DNA of 64,000 nt from Saccharibacillus sp. O23 (GTDB lineage Bacteria > Bacillota > Bacilli > Paenibacillales > Paenibacillaceae), in contig NZ_NJDE01000001.1 of the NCBI RefSeq assembly GCF_002205895.1, positions 248,001-312,000 of the forward strand, read 5' to 3'. Shown piece after piece: positions 1 through 7,680 of this stretch. Position numbers and translations under genes: made by a program. Below the pieces are notes generated by a model. It was not told the DNA's origin. It did not search any database and was given only the letters and a program-made list of their open reading frames with translations. Positions within the stretch are counted from its first letter, which is position 1. The number at the start of each line of letters is the position of its first letter.

Positions 1-37
1 CGCCTCCGCCCATCACGATTACGTCGTACGATTTCAT
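1..37 (-). CDS. N-terminal start of an FAD-dependent oxidoreductase-like protein (truncated by window edge)
   Basis: Only the first 12 codons are visible on the minus strand, reading MKSYDVIVMGGG. A hydrophobic beta strand running into a glycine-rich turn is typical of a Rossmann dinucleotide-binding fold, as in FAD-dependent oxidoreductases. A GGAGG ribosome binding site lies just upstream of the ATG. It is divergent from nanE, so it may belong to the same amino-sugar locus, but nothing beyond the first turn of the fold can be verified here. Confidence 0.5.
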   Translation of the reverse strand, partial: MKSYDVIVMGGG

Positions 38-129
38 TCGCGTTTCCCTCCTTCGGTAAGTCGCATTCGCCTTGCCTGCTTCAGGATTCGGAACATCCAT
101 GCCTCTAAATTAGCAGAGCGTTTGCGGCT

Positions 130-143
130 TGTAAACGCTTTTT
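130..143 (+). promoter_or_regulatory. Candidate catabolite-responsive element (cre)
   Basis: The sequence TGTAAACGCTTTTT matches the CcpA cre consensus TGWAARCGYTWNCW at all but one position. It lies between the divergent FAD-protein start and nanE, where catabolite repression of amino-sugar use would be expected. The assignment rests on the match and location only. Confidence 0.5.
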
Positions 144-267
144 GTTTATTTTTTTCTTTTTGTCCGGTTTTTTAGAAAATATTTTTCTTTACATGTTAGA
201 TCGGTGAAAATTATACTGAACACGAAACCGAAGCGCCGCGAAAAAGCAATCCGAGGAGGAAAACGCT

Positions 268-1005
268 ATGCATCAACTGCTGGAGAACATGCGGGGCGGC
301 CTGATCGTCTCGTGCCAAGCTTATCCGGGCGAAGCCTTGTACGGAAGCCATCATATGGCCTCGATGGCGCAAGCCGCCGCGGACGGCGGAGCGATCGCGA
401 TCCGGGCGAATTCGCCGCAGGACGTCGCCGCGATCCGCGAGGTCTGCGGACTTCCGGTGATCGGCATCTGGAAAAAGAACGCGCCCGATTCCGAAGTCTA
501 TATCACGCCGGAAGCGTCCGACGCCTTCGCGCTGATCTCGGCGGGCGCGGAGATCGTCGCGTTGGACGCGACTTCGCGGCTCCGCCCCGGCGGGAGAACG
601 CCGGCGGCGATGCTGGAAGAGATACGAACGCTGCAAGAACTGCGCGCGCGGGCCGAACCCGACACGAACGCAGGAACGCGAACGCTGCTGATGGCCGACG
701 TGTCGACGTTCGAAGAAGGAATCGCGGCCGAAGCGCTGGGCTTCGACCTGCTGTCCACCACGCTCTCGGGCTATACGCCTTACAGCCGGCAGGACGCCGG
801 ACCGGATCTGGAATTGGTCGAACGGTTGGCTGCAACCTGCGGAATCCCCGTGATCGCGGAAGGCCGTTACGATACGCCGGAACTGGCCGCGGCGGCGCTC
901 GGGCGCGGCGCGCATGCGGTGGTGGTCGGCACGGCAATTACGCGCCCGCATACCTTGACGCGGCGGTTCGCGGACGCGCTCGGAGCGCACGCCCGGCAAG
1001 ATTGA
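268..1005 (+). CDS. nanE: N-acetylmannosamine-6-phosphate 2-epimerase (NanE)
   Basis: This 245-aa protein has the length and sequence character of NanE, the TIM-barrel enzyme that converts ManNAc-6-phosphate to GlcNAc-6-phosphate in the cytoplasm during sialic acid or ManNAc use. The family stretches GGLIVSCQA near residue 10, AIRANSP near 45, VIGIWKK near 65 and the C-terminal phosphate-binding AHAVVVGTAITRP are present. The ATG follows a good AGGAGG site. The next gene is a ROK sugar kinase on the same strand 83 bp downstream, which fits a ManNAc or GlcNAc kinase working in the same pathway. Confidence 0.92.
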   Translation: MHQLLENMRGGLIVSCQAYPGEALYGSHHMASMAQAAADGGAIAIRANSPQDVAAIREVCGLPVIGIWKKNAPDSEVYITPEASDAFALISAGAEIVALDATSRLRPGGRTPAAMLEEIRTLQELRARAEPDTNAGTRTLLMADVSTFEEGIAAEALGFDLLSTTLSGYTPYSRQDAGPDLELVERLAATCGIPVIAEGRYDTPELAAAALGRGAHAVVVGTAITRPHTLTRRFADALGAHARQD

Positions 1006-1088
1006 TTCGCCGGGCCGCTGGCTTCGAAGCGGCGGACGGGCGGCTTGAAGCCGGCTTGGCGGCGAAATCGCGCAAAGGAGGAACGTTC

Positions 1089-2201
1089 ATGGGAAAAGGT
1101 ACCGCGCAGGAAGTCGTCCTCGGGTTCGATCTGGGAGGAACGCGGATCAAGATGGGGCTGGTGGAGCGAAGCGGACGCGTTCATGCTTTCCGCTCCGTGC
1201 CGACCGGCAGCGCCGAAGGGCGCGAGCATCTGCTTGCGACGCTGCGGCAGGCCTGCGCCGCGGCGGAAACCGAAGCCGCCGGTCACGGTTTGCGCCTGAT
1301 CGGCGTCGGGATCGGCACGGCCGGATTCGTCGACGCCGAAGGGCGCGTCGCTTACGCGACGGAGAATCTGCCGGGTTGGACCGGCACGGAACTGCGGCGG
1401 GAACTGGAAGCCGCTTCCGGGCTTCCGGCCGCCGCGCTGAACGACGTGCACGCGATGGCGCTGGGAGAAGCTTGGCTCGGCGCGCCCGCTTCGCTGGGCC
1501 TGCAAAATTTCGTCTGCGTGGCGCTCGGCACCGGCATCGGCGGCTGCCTGATTCAAGGCGGCGCGGTCTTCGGCGGGCGGGACGGCCACGCCGGGGGCTT
1601 CGGGCATCAGATCGTGATGCAAGACGGCGGGATTCCTTGCGGCTGCGGCTTGTCCGGCTGTTGGGAGAGCTACGCGTCGGTCAACGCGTTGAAGCGGCTG
1701 ATCGCCGAACGGATGCCGGGAGGATTCCCGGCAGACGCAGCGCGCTCCGGCGGAGCAGACGCGCCGGAAGCCGTAAGCGACGGCGCGCGGGCTGAAGACG
1801 TCGATTCCGGCTCCGGCAGCCCGCTTCCGATCGATGCACGCCCGACCGATACGCCGGGAAGCCTCGGCGGGATCGCCGACGTTTCGGACGCTTACGATCC
1901 CCGCCGGCTGTTCGCCGCCGCGAGGGCCGGACATCCGGCCGCGCTGAAGATCGTCGACGAATACGCTTCGCGCGTCGCGGTCGGTCTGGTCAATCTGGTG
2001 CATACGCTCAATGCCGGCGATTTCGTGATCGGCGGAGCGATCGCCGCTCAAGGCGAGTTCCTGCTGAGCCGGATCGCCGAACATACGGAGCGGCGAATCA
2101 TGCCCGTGTACCGGGGAGCGGGCATACGGCTGCACGCCGCTTCGCTCGGCGAACAAGCGGGCGTGGTCGGCGCGGCCTGCGCGCTGCTGCGGCGTGTCTG
2201 A
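1089..2201 (+). CDS. ROK-family sugar kinase, probable N-acylmannosamine/glucokinase type
   Basis: The 370-aa protein starts at an ATG preceded by AAAGGAGG. It has an N-terminal ATP-binding loop (GFDLGGTRIKMG, residues 11-22), a GTGIGG phosphate loop and the ROK zinc signature CGCGLSGCWESYAS. ROK kinases phosphorylate hexoses such as glucose or ManNAc. It follows nanE, so ManNAc kinase activity (NanK role) is the likely job, but the substrate cannot be read from sequence alone. It is about 60-70 residues longer than most ROK kinases because of a low-complexity Gly/Ala/Asp-rich insertion between the zinc motif and the C-terminal lobe, roughly residues 205-265. Confidence 0.85.
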   Translation: MGKGTAQEVVLGFDLGGTRIKMGLVERSGRVHAFRSVPTGSAEGREHLLATLRQACAAAETEAAGHGLRLIGVGIGTAGFVDAEGRVAYATENLPGWTGTELRRELEAASGLPAAALNDVHAMALGEAWLGAPASLGLQNFVCVALGTGIGGCLIQGGAVFGGRDGHAGGFGHQIVMQDGGIPCGCGLSGCWESYASVNALKRLIAERMPGGFPADAARSGGADAPEAVSDGARAEDVDSGSGSPLPIDARPTDTPGSLGGIADVSDAYDPRRLFAAARAGHPAALKIVDEYASRVAVGLVNLVHTLNAGDFVIGGAIAAQGEFLLSRIAEHTERRIMPVYRGAGIRLHAASLGEQAGVVGAACALLRRV

Positions 2202-2245
2202 TTCCGGCGCGCCCCGCCCGGCGCAAACGCGAATATCCATGAAAA

Positions 2246-2289
2246 AAGCCTATTTTCTGCGGAAGTTCCGATAGCAGAAAATAGGCTTT
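2246..2289 (+). terminator. Intrinsic terminator after the ROK kinase
   Basis: A perfect 15-bp inverted repeat (AAGCCTATTTTCTGC and its complement) encloses a 13-nt loop about 45 bp after the kinase stop. The U tract is short, so efficiency is uncertain, but position and stem strength support termination of the nanE-kinase transcript. Confidence 0.75.
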
Positions 2290-2441
2290 ATTGATGCGCC
2301 GTCACGAGCGAAAAAGACAAACTTCGCCGCTTTTCGGCAAAAAAGAGAAGGAAATCATAGCTTTAACCGCCAACCTGTTTTAAAATAGAAAAAAATTAAA
2401 CTAATATGCACGACACTATTCCGAACGAAAAGGAGGTCCCC

Positions 2442-2588
2442 ATGCCGAACCGCAACAAAAACAGATGGCTGGTTCTTTTGGCCGCCGGGCTTTTGATTAC
2501 AAGCGCCTGGACTTGGAGCCACGAGACCGCTTCGATGGCCGTCAACGCGCCCGCGTCGCCGTCGTCGATCTTGACGTTCCGCGATTGA
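2442..2588 (+). CDS. Small secreted or membrane-anchored peptide, 48 aa
   Basis: A 48-codon reading frame begins at an ATG with a near-perfect AAAGGAGGT ribosome binding site eight bases upstream. The product has a basic N-terminus (MPNRNKNR), one hydrophobic stretch (residues 9-20) and a short polar tail ending in ILTFRD. This layout matches exported small peptides, including the precursor shape of Phr-type signalling peptides, but no Rap-like receptor is next to it. It has its own AT-rich promoter region upstream and is followed by non-coding sequence. Function is unknown. Confidence 0.55.
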   Translation: MPNRNKNRWLVLLAAGLLITSAWTWSHETASMAVNAPASPSSILTFRD

Positions 2589-2766
2589 TCCCGCACAACG
2601 AACGACCGGTTCGTTCGGCAAGCCGGAACCGCAGCCGCGCTACGATCGCAGTTTGTTCCCCGCATACATAATCCGTTCCGGAAGGGCCGCGCGTTCGGTC
2701 CGAGAAACGATACGCAGCAGACATACCCATAACGCCCCGCCTGCTCGGCTTTACGGGGAACTTGTC

Positions 2767-2788
2767 GCGCCCTCAGGGGCGCCTTTTT
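2767..2788 (+). terminator. Intrinsic terminator facing tenA
   Basis: A GCGCCC/GGGCGC stem with a four-base loop is followed by five T residues. It ends just before the converging tenA stop codon and would stop transcripts coming from the small peptide gene. Confidence 0.65.
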
Positions 2789-2789
2789 G

Positions 2790-3455
2790 TTAGACCGGCC
2801 ATTCCTCCAGTTTATACGCCATGTCCCAGAACATGTACTCCAGCTTGCAGCTGGCGTCGAACAGCTCTTTGAGCTTGCGCCGGCGCGCCTCGCTCAGTCC
2901 TTCCGCCCATTCGTCGAGCAGACTTCGCATCTTGTCCGTCACTCCGCTTTCCCGGCTGCCGTAGAAATGCATCCATTCGTAAAAAGGGTGATCCGGCGTC
3001 GGCCGCACTTCTTCGAGCAGCCGCCGTCCGATCTCCGCGTACGTCCACGGGCAAGGCAGCAGCGCGGCCAGAATGTCTTCGAGCGAACCTTCGTGAGCCG
3101 CGTTCAGCATATGCCGGGTGTAATGATGCGCGGACGGCGCGAGCGGGTAGCCTTGCAGTTCTTCGTACGCGACGCCCGCGCGTTCGCAGAAATTCCGATG
3201 CGGATGGATCTCGCTATGGAGAATGAACGAGATCTGCTCGTTGAACAAAGCGATCTGCTCGCGCGTCTCGCACCGGGAGATCGCGATTCCGTAGATGCGC
3301 ATGTACGTGTTCAGATACTCGAAATCCTGCTTGATGTAATGGATCAATTGTTCCTTCGCCAAGCTGCCGTCCGCGATGCCGCGCACGAACGGATGCCGGA
3401 AGATTGCTTCGTAGATCGGGTCTGCTTCCTTGCGCAATTGTTCGGTAAATGACAT
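2790..3455 (-). CDS. tenA: Thiaminase II / aminopyrimidine aminohydrolase TenA
   Basis: The 221-aa all-helical protein has the usual TenA length and key residues: Asp44, Cys135 in LPCPWTYAEIG, and Glu206 in KLEYMFWDMAY, matching the catalytic set of B. subtilis TenA. TenA salvages thiamine breakdown products by converting aminopyrimidines to HMP in the cytoplasm. The ATG follows a GGAGG site. The gene stands alone, without thiC, thiM or transport genes beside it, and is preceded on the same strand by a TPP riboswitch and an intrinsic terminator, so expression should rise when thiamine pyrophosphate is scarce. Confidence 0.93.
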   Translation of the reverse strand: MSFTEQLRKEADPIYEAIFRHPFVRGIADGSLAKEQLIHYIKQDFEYLNTYMRIYGIAISRCETREQIALFNEQISFILHSEIHPHRNFCERAGVAYEELQGYPLAPSAHHYTRHMLNAAHEGSLEDILAALLPCPWTYAEIGRRLLEEVRPTPDHPFYEWMHFYGSRESGVTDKMRSLLDEWAEGLSEARRRKLKELFDASCKLEYMFWDMAYKLEEWPV

Positions 3456-3521
3456 GGATCAAATAACCTCCGATAATGGAATTCCCGCCGCGCTGCCTGT
3501 ATCCGCATCGAGGCGAACGAC

Positions 3522-3550
3522 AAAAAACCGCTCCGGCAATGGAGCGGTTT
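3522..3550 (-). terminator. Expression-platform terminator of the TPP riboswitch
   Basis: On the minus strand the arms CCGCTCC and GGAGCGG form a hairpin followed by TTTTTT. It lies between the thi-box aptamer and tenA, about 70 bp before the start codon, and is the probable ligand-controlled attenuator. Confidence 0.8.
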
Positions 3551-3675
3551 TCTCAAGACGCGGCGCTCAAGATCGGCGGCCGTTTTCCCGGCAAGCCCAA
3601 TAACGGGCAGAAGCGCAGGAAGCGGGACTCGCGGACGATGCGCGATGCGAAAAATGACGAGAAGGACCGGCTCCA

Positions 3676-3757
3676 CTTCCCTACGCCGGTACGAGCCGGA
3701 TCAGGTTCGAAGGGTCCAAGAATCGTTCTTGTCTCAGCCGCCGAGCGGCCCCCCTAG
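3676..3757 (-). ncRNA. TPP (thi-box) riboswitch upstream of tenA
   Basis: Read on the minus strand, the segment contains the hallmark thi-box blocks in order: a GGGGGGCC start, GGCTGAGA, GACCC, TGAACCTGATC and GGCGTAGGGAAG. These are the pyrimidine- and pyrophosphate-sensing parts of the TPP aptamer. The terminator downstream and tenA on the same strand give the usual transcription-attenuation arrangement. Confidence 0.93.
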
Positions 3758-3834
3758 TGGAAAACGCGATGATATTGTGCCCGGCAAGCGGGTAAAATTG
3801 CTTCGTCTACTGTATCCTCTGCCCCATGCTTCTG

Positions 3835-4122
3835 TCAATGCTGCCGATAGCGAAGAAAGTAGTCGATCAGCGGAGAACACATAAAAGCCGCGAGGCTCGC
3901 CGTGCCTACCGCCACGCTCATGACGCTCATATTCAGCCCGCTGAAGCGGGACAGATCGAAGCTCGCGAAGATCATCAGAAAACTCGCCAGTAACGCCGTT
4001 CCCGACGGGATATACGTCAATTGCTGCCGATAAGGATATTTTTTGTAGATCAAGTATGAAGCGCCCATCAAGATGATAAACGTCGAGACTGACAGAAAAA
4101 CGATGCCGCTCAGCTTGAACAC
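3835..4122 (-). CDS. Small membrane protein, three hydrophobic segments
   Basis: The 95-aa product is strongly hydrophobic, with segments at about residues 5-25, 37-56 and 65-83 and a cytoplasmic-type basic loop (YKKYPYRQQ). Overall shape is reminiscent of YtpI-like small membrane proteins of Bacilli, though that is a weak resemblance. The listed start is a GTG that overlaps the GGGAGG ribosome binding site; the CTG three codons downstream (position 4113) has better spacing and may be the true start. No operon partner is evident. Function unknown. Confidence 0.65.
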   Translation of the reverse strand: MFKLSGIVFLSVSTFIILMGASYLIYKKYPYRQQLTYIPSGTALLASFLMIFASFDLSRFSGLNMSVMSVAVGTASLAAFMCSPLIDYFLRYRQH

Positions 4123-4457
4123 CTCCCTGCCACAGAGGATAGCACAATCGTTTGGGCAAGAAGTAAAAATATTGTTAATTTCCGAAGAAAGGGTCGATCG
4201 TCCTTATTACTCTCGACGGAGAAGCTTTTCGCGTCTTTTTTGAAGCGCTTTCAAAATCAAAATTCTATGACTTTCCTCCTAGCTTTATGGTTAAATGTGG
4301 AACTATTATTCATATAGGCAAGCCGAAGATTTGACAACCGGTTTATTAAACTTCTTTACGAAACAAACATTTTTGTGCAAAATAGAGTCTAAGCCACATT
4401 CATTCACTCATTAAAGCACAACAGCGAAAAAGCAGAAAAGCAGGAGGAGGCTTACTG
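4123..4457. promoter_or_regulatory. Intergenic region with promoter-like elements for the downstream DUF4258-like gene
   Basis: This 335-bp AT-rich stretch separates two divergent genes. TTGACA at 4331-4336 is a perfect -35 hexamer and overlaps the box AACCGGTTTAT (4336-4346), similar to the palindrome upstream of kdgK at 14075-14086. A convincing -10 at 17-bp spacing was not found. No coding frame is supported. Confidence 0.35.
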
Positions 4458-4763
4458 ATGATCAAATCCCCCGAAGTGGACTCGGAAGTGATTACGGCAC
4501 ATTTGAGAGAGGCGCTGGAGCAAGACCGGCTGCTGCTTACCGAACGTGCGGAACGGGACATGGAACGCGCTCATTTCGACGAAGAGATGCTGAGTGAGTT
4601 CCTCCGCTCGCCCCGTCGAATCGACAAGTACGAAGGCCGCCGCAACAACGGCTGTTCGTATATTCTTTACGGCGTGCGCACCACGCGAGCGGTCGTATCC
4701 GTGCACGAAGGTTATGTGACGCTCGTCTGTCTGAAGCACAACCCGTTTCCGGCCGTAGGTTGA
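4458..4763 (+). CDS. DUF4258-like small protein
   Basis: The 101-aa product begins at an ATG after AGGAGGAGG. The central part, LTERAERDMERAHFDEEML followed by a beta-rich tail ending GYVTLVCL, resembles DUF4258 domains, which have the pattern of a helix with H/ERxxxR residues, an acidic helix and beta strands. Some DUF4258 proteins are toxin-like and others are stand-alone; here no antitoxin is adjacent. It is monocistronic, with a strong terminator about 90 bp downstream. The family call is tentative. Confidence 0.6.
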   Translation: MIKSPEVDSEVITAHLREALEQDRLLLTERAERDMERAHFDEEMLSEFLRSPRRIDKYEGRRNNGCSYILYGVRTTRAVVSVHEGYVTLVCLKHNPFPAVG

Positions 4764-4851
4764 CCGGCACCGGCCCGCCCTTCGCTTTGTTTCGACGCCG
4801 GTTTTGCGAAGCGCGCACGGCCCTTTTCCCGACGATGACGCCAATTTCGCC

Positions 4852-4888
4852 AAGCCTCGAATGCCGGACGTCCGGATTCGGGGCTTTT
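4852..4888 (+). terminator. Strong intrinsic terminator in convergent gap
   Basis: An 11-bp outer stem (AAGCCTCGAAT with its complement, one G-U pair) continues into a CCGGA/TCCGG inner stem and ends in CTTTTCG. It terminates the DUF4258-like gene. A second hairpin at 4955-4998 (AAAGCCGATGC with its exact complement) likely serves the opposite or same transcript. Confidence 0.75.
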
Positions 4889-5099
4889 CGCTTTTTCGGA
4901 ATTCCGCGTGCCGCGGCGCGCGCTCGGGTGCCGAAGCATCGGGCGATCGGCCGAAAAGCCGATGCGGTCGCGGGATATCCTGCGGCTGCATCGGCTTTCG
5001 ACTGTCCGTTTTTTCGATTGTCGGGCTGCTCGGAAATCAAGTTTCTGCGAGCGGGATGTCCGGCAGCGCCAGTGGTTCGTCAGGCTTGGCGCTTCGGGT

Positions 5100-5729
5100 T
5101 CACCGATCGCCTTTGAACCGTTCGCGGAACTGCTCGAACTCTTCGCGAATCCGGTCGCGGAAATTCTCCGCCCGATCGCGCAGCTCGTTCTGCCGTTTGT
5201 CCCGCAGCTTCTGGCGCGCTTCTTTCGCCATCTCTTCTTCCGCTTCGCGCGCCTGCACCAGCTCGTCTTCGACGTCTTCCACGTCGCGGCGCAGCACCAG
5301 GCGGGAATCGAGCGAACGGAAATAAGCGTTCAGCGAATCGATCCGTTCTTCTTGGGCCAACGCGACCAGTCCGCTCTCGCCTTCGGCCAGCGAATCGGCC
5401 GTCAGTTCGAGGATGCCGGCTTTCTCTTCGGCTTTGCTGCCGGCAAGCGAAGCGCCGATCAGCGAACCGATACTTCCGCCCAGCAGCACGCCGAACGGGC
5501 CGCCGAGAATGCCGACGAACGAACCGATCAAGCTGCCCGCCAGCAATCGGCCGCCGAACCCGGTATCGAAGTTGTAGCCGTCTTTGAACACGATGCGTCC
5601 GTGTTCTTTTTTCACCACGGCCGCTTCGCTCACCGTATAATCCGGCGCGACGGAACGGCTTTTGAGTTCGGACAAGGCTTGGTAGGCTTTACTCTCTTCA
5701 TTGAAAAAGACGACGATGACATTTTCCAA
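5100..5729 (-). CDS. DUF1269-like glycine-zipper membrane protein
   Basis: The 209-aa protein starts with ENVIVVFFNEESKAYQALSEL, an alpha/beta domain seen in DUF1269-type proteins, followed by a glycine-rich hydrophobic hairpin (LLAGSLIGSFVGILGGPFGVL, about residues 65-100) likely to insert in the membrane. The C-terminal 80 residues are a highly charged helix (RQKLRDKRQNELRDRAENF), predicted coiled coil. A TTG start at 5729 is chosen because AGAGGAAG lies eight bases upstream; upstream codons would read through the ribosome binding site. It is the last gene of the photolyase-DUF2357 transcript, overlapping the end of the latter only if an earlier start is used. Stress-related role is a guess. 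Confidence 0.7.
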   Translation of the reverse strand: MENVIVVFFNEESKAYQALSELKSRSVAPDYTVSEAAVVKKEHGRIVFKDGYNFDTGFGGRLLAGSLIGSFVGILGGPFGVLLGGSIGSLIGASLAGSKAEEKAGILELTADSLAEGESGLVALAQEERIDSLNAYFRSLDSRLVLRRDVEDVEDELVQAREAEEEMAKEARQKLRDKRQNELRDRAENFRDRIREEFEQFRERFKGDR

Positions 5730-5770
5730 AGAAAACACTTCCTCTCTTCTTCTCAAGATCGGCGGCCGGA

Positions 5771-7660
5771 TCAACGGCTGCCCCCTTCCTTATTACCCTC
5801 GCCGTCCTCGTCCGGCATCAGCAGCGCGTCGAGCCATTTCTCCGCCAATCGAGTCGCTCCCGGCAGGAACGGCAGCGCGCCGACGCCTACCTTCTCGAGA
5901 CTACGGCAGAAATGATGCTCCGCATATTCCGTTTCGTTCGCGTAAGGGAACAAGACGCAGGCGGAAGAGATGCTGCGTTCGTAGCCGCCGTCCGGCCGGC
6001 TGCGCCGGACGATGGCATCGCGGTAACGGTGCATGACGTTGATATCTTCTTCCAGCGGGCCCGGCGCGCCGTACAGTGAATCGTAGCGGCTGCCCGGAAC
6101 GGCCGGGTCCAGCCGATATTTGGCGTCGAGCACGAACCGCCGCTCGCCGTACCCGCCGGGTCCGCCGCTGCCGCGTTCCGGCTCCGGCCGACGCAGCGTC
6201 AGCAGCAGATCCGGCTTCTGCTCCGTCGTCGGCCGGCTGCGTCCGAGCATCGACGGGTTATAGAGCAGCGAGAGCCGGGCGCCGCTCTCAAGGTGTTCGT
6301 ATTCGATACGCGAAGCGCCGCCGCGGATCAAGGAAGGAAACAGCCCGCTTCGGTCGATGCCGAGACCGCCGCGGCGGATCATCCGGCAGCGGCGCAGCAG
6401 CAGGCGATGCAGCTTGAGGAAACACCAATATTCGTAGAGCTGCGCCATGTCTTTGAGCGACAACCGCATCAATCCTTCGCGGATCGACAGTCCCCGCAGC
6501 AGAAGCAGATGCAGCTTATACATCTCCCGGTAACCCGGCGCCATCTGAAGCACCAGGCTGACGTTAATTCGCCGCATCGGCCCGACGCTTTGCAGGAAGT
6601 CCAGATTCAACATGGCGCCGATCCTCCGCCGGATCAAGGCAAGTTCCTGTTCCGGCAGCGGGTCGCGCCCGGCGCGGCTGTCCCGCAGCTCGCGGCGCAG
6701 ATCGTCGATCCGCGCCGCCGTGCGCTCCAGCATCCAGCGCAGGAACCGGTTTTCGTCCGTATCGGTCGAAATCTTCCGGCGCGGCTCCAGCAGCCGGGAA
6801 GGCGCATACCGCTTGCCGGCGATCTCCAAGCCGCCTTGCGCATCCGTCTGCAAACGCTGCGGATGCCGGCGCAGATCGTCCAGCGTCGACCTGTCCGTCC
6901 GTTTGGCGCGGCCGCTCTCGACCAGATGCCGCTCGCTCTCCAGCCGATGATGCGGATGCGCCCCGATCCGCAGCATGGCGCTCTCCATGCGCCCGAACAC
7001 TTCCCGCAAGACGGCGTTGAACTCCGCCAAGCTCTGCCGCGGCGTCTCCGCGCTCTCCGCCGTCCGATACGTCCGGCGCAGGAAATCGAACGAGAGGTCG
7101 TAAGCCTCCTCGTCCACTTCTTCCATCAGGCGCGCATAGTCGCGCCGATAATCGAGCTTCGCCGGGAAGATCTCGATCACGACGGACAGCACCGTCTGTC
7201 CGCCGAGCCGAATCTGAAGCTCCGTCTCGCCGATCTCGCTGCCGAAGTCCAGCGTGCCGGACAGCACGCGGCTTCCCCGCGGCCTGATCCGCCGCCGCAG
7301 ATTGACGTTCTCGTGATGGAACGTCAGATCGAGAGCCGGGTCGGCCTTGATCAGCGTCAGCTCGTACGACTTGGTCTCGTAGAAGCAAGGATAAGCCGGC
7401 ATGCCCGGCTGCCACTCTTCCGCTTGACCGGTCTGCGGCGAGAACAGCCGCACGCGAAGGTCTTCCGTTCGTCCCGGGCGGCCGCGGACGTCGAATCGGG
7501 CTTCGATCCGCTGCCCGCCAGACGAATCGCGATGCAGCGCAAGCCGCTCGGCCGTCTCGTGGATCGGCTCTCCGGCGATATGGAATTCGAACAGTCGGCT
7601 GTCGATCCGCAGCAGTTCGGTGCCGGAATCGGGCAGCGTCGGCGGCAGGGATGGCATCAT
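5771..7660 (-). CDS. DUF2357 McrC-like nuclease subunit
   Basis: This 629-aa protein has the DUF2357 architecture: a beta-rich N-terminal half, a helical middle (about residues 300-420, containing QLYEYWCFLKL) and a C-terminal PD-(D/E)XK nuclease core with PD at 483-484 and DAK at 512-514 (RRFVLDAKYRLD). DUF2357 proteins are McrC-like partners of McrB-type GTPases/ATPases in type IV restriction of modified DNA. A matching McrB-like gene lies 3.1 kb away at 10751 on the other strand. It starts 20 bp after the photolyase stop with GGAGG upstream, so it is co-transcribed with the photolyase. Catalytic residues look intact. Confidence 0.82.
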   Translation of the reverse strand: MMPSLPPTLPDSGTELLRIDSRLFEFHIAGEPIHETAERLALHRDSSGGQRIEARFDVRGRPGRTEDLRVRLFSPQTGQAEEWQPGMPAYPCFYETKSYELTLIKADPALDLTFHHENVNLRRRIRPRGSRVLSGTLDFGSEIGETELQIRLGGQTVLSVVIEIFPAKLDYRRDYARLMEEVDEEAYDLSFDFLRRTYRTAESAETPRQSLAEFNAVLREVFGRMESAMLRIGAHPHHRLESERHLVESGRAKRTDRSTLDDLRRHPQRLQTDAQGGLEIAGKRYAPSRLLEPRRKISTDTDENRFLRWMLERTAARIDDLRRELRDSRAGRDPLPEQELALIRRRIGAMLNLDFLQSVGPMRRINVSLVLQMAPGYREMYKLHLLLLRGLSIREGLMRLSLKDMAQLYEYWCFLKLHRLLLRRCRMIRRGGLGIDRSGLFPSLIRGGASRIEYEHLESGARLSLLYNPSMLGRSRPTTEQKPDLLLTLRRPEPERGSGGPGGYGERRFVLDAKYRLDPAVPGSRYDSLYGAPGPLEEDINVMHRYRDAIVRRSRPDGGYERSISSACVLFPYANETEYAEHHFCRSLEKVGVGALPFLPGATRLAEKWLDALLMPDEDGEGNKEGGSR

Positions 7661-7680
7661 GGAAGTCCTCCGTATCCGTA

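Noticed and set aside
204-1088. Extended N-terminus of the ROK kinase frame
   Set aside because: It overlaps nanE completely, and the ATG at 1089 has a strong ribosome binding site.
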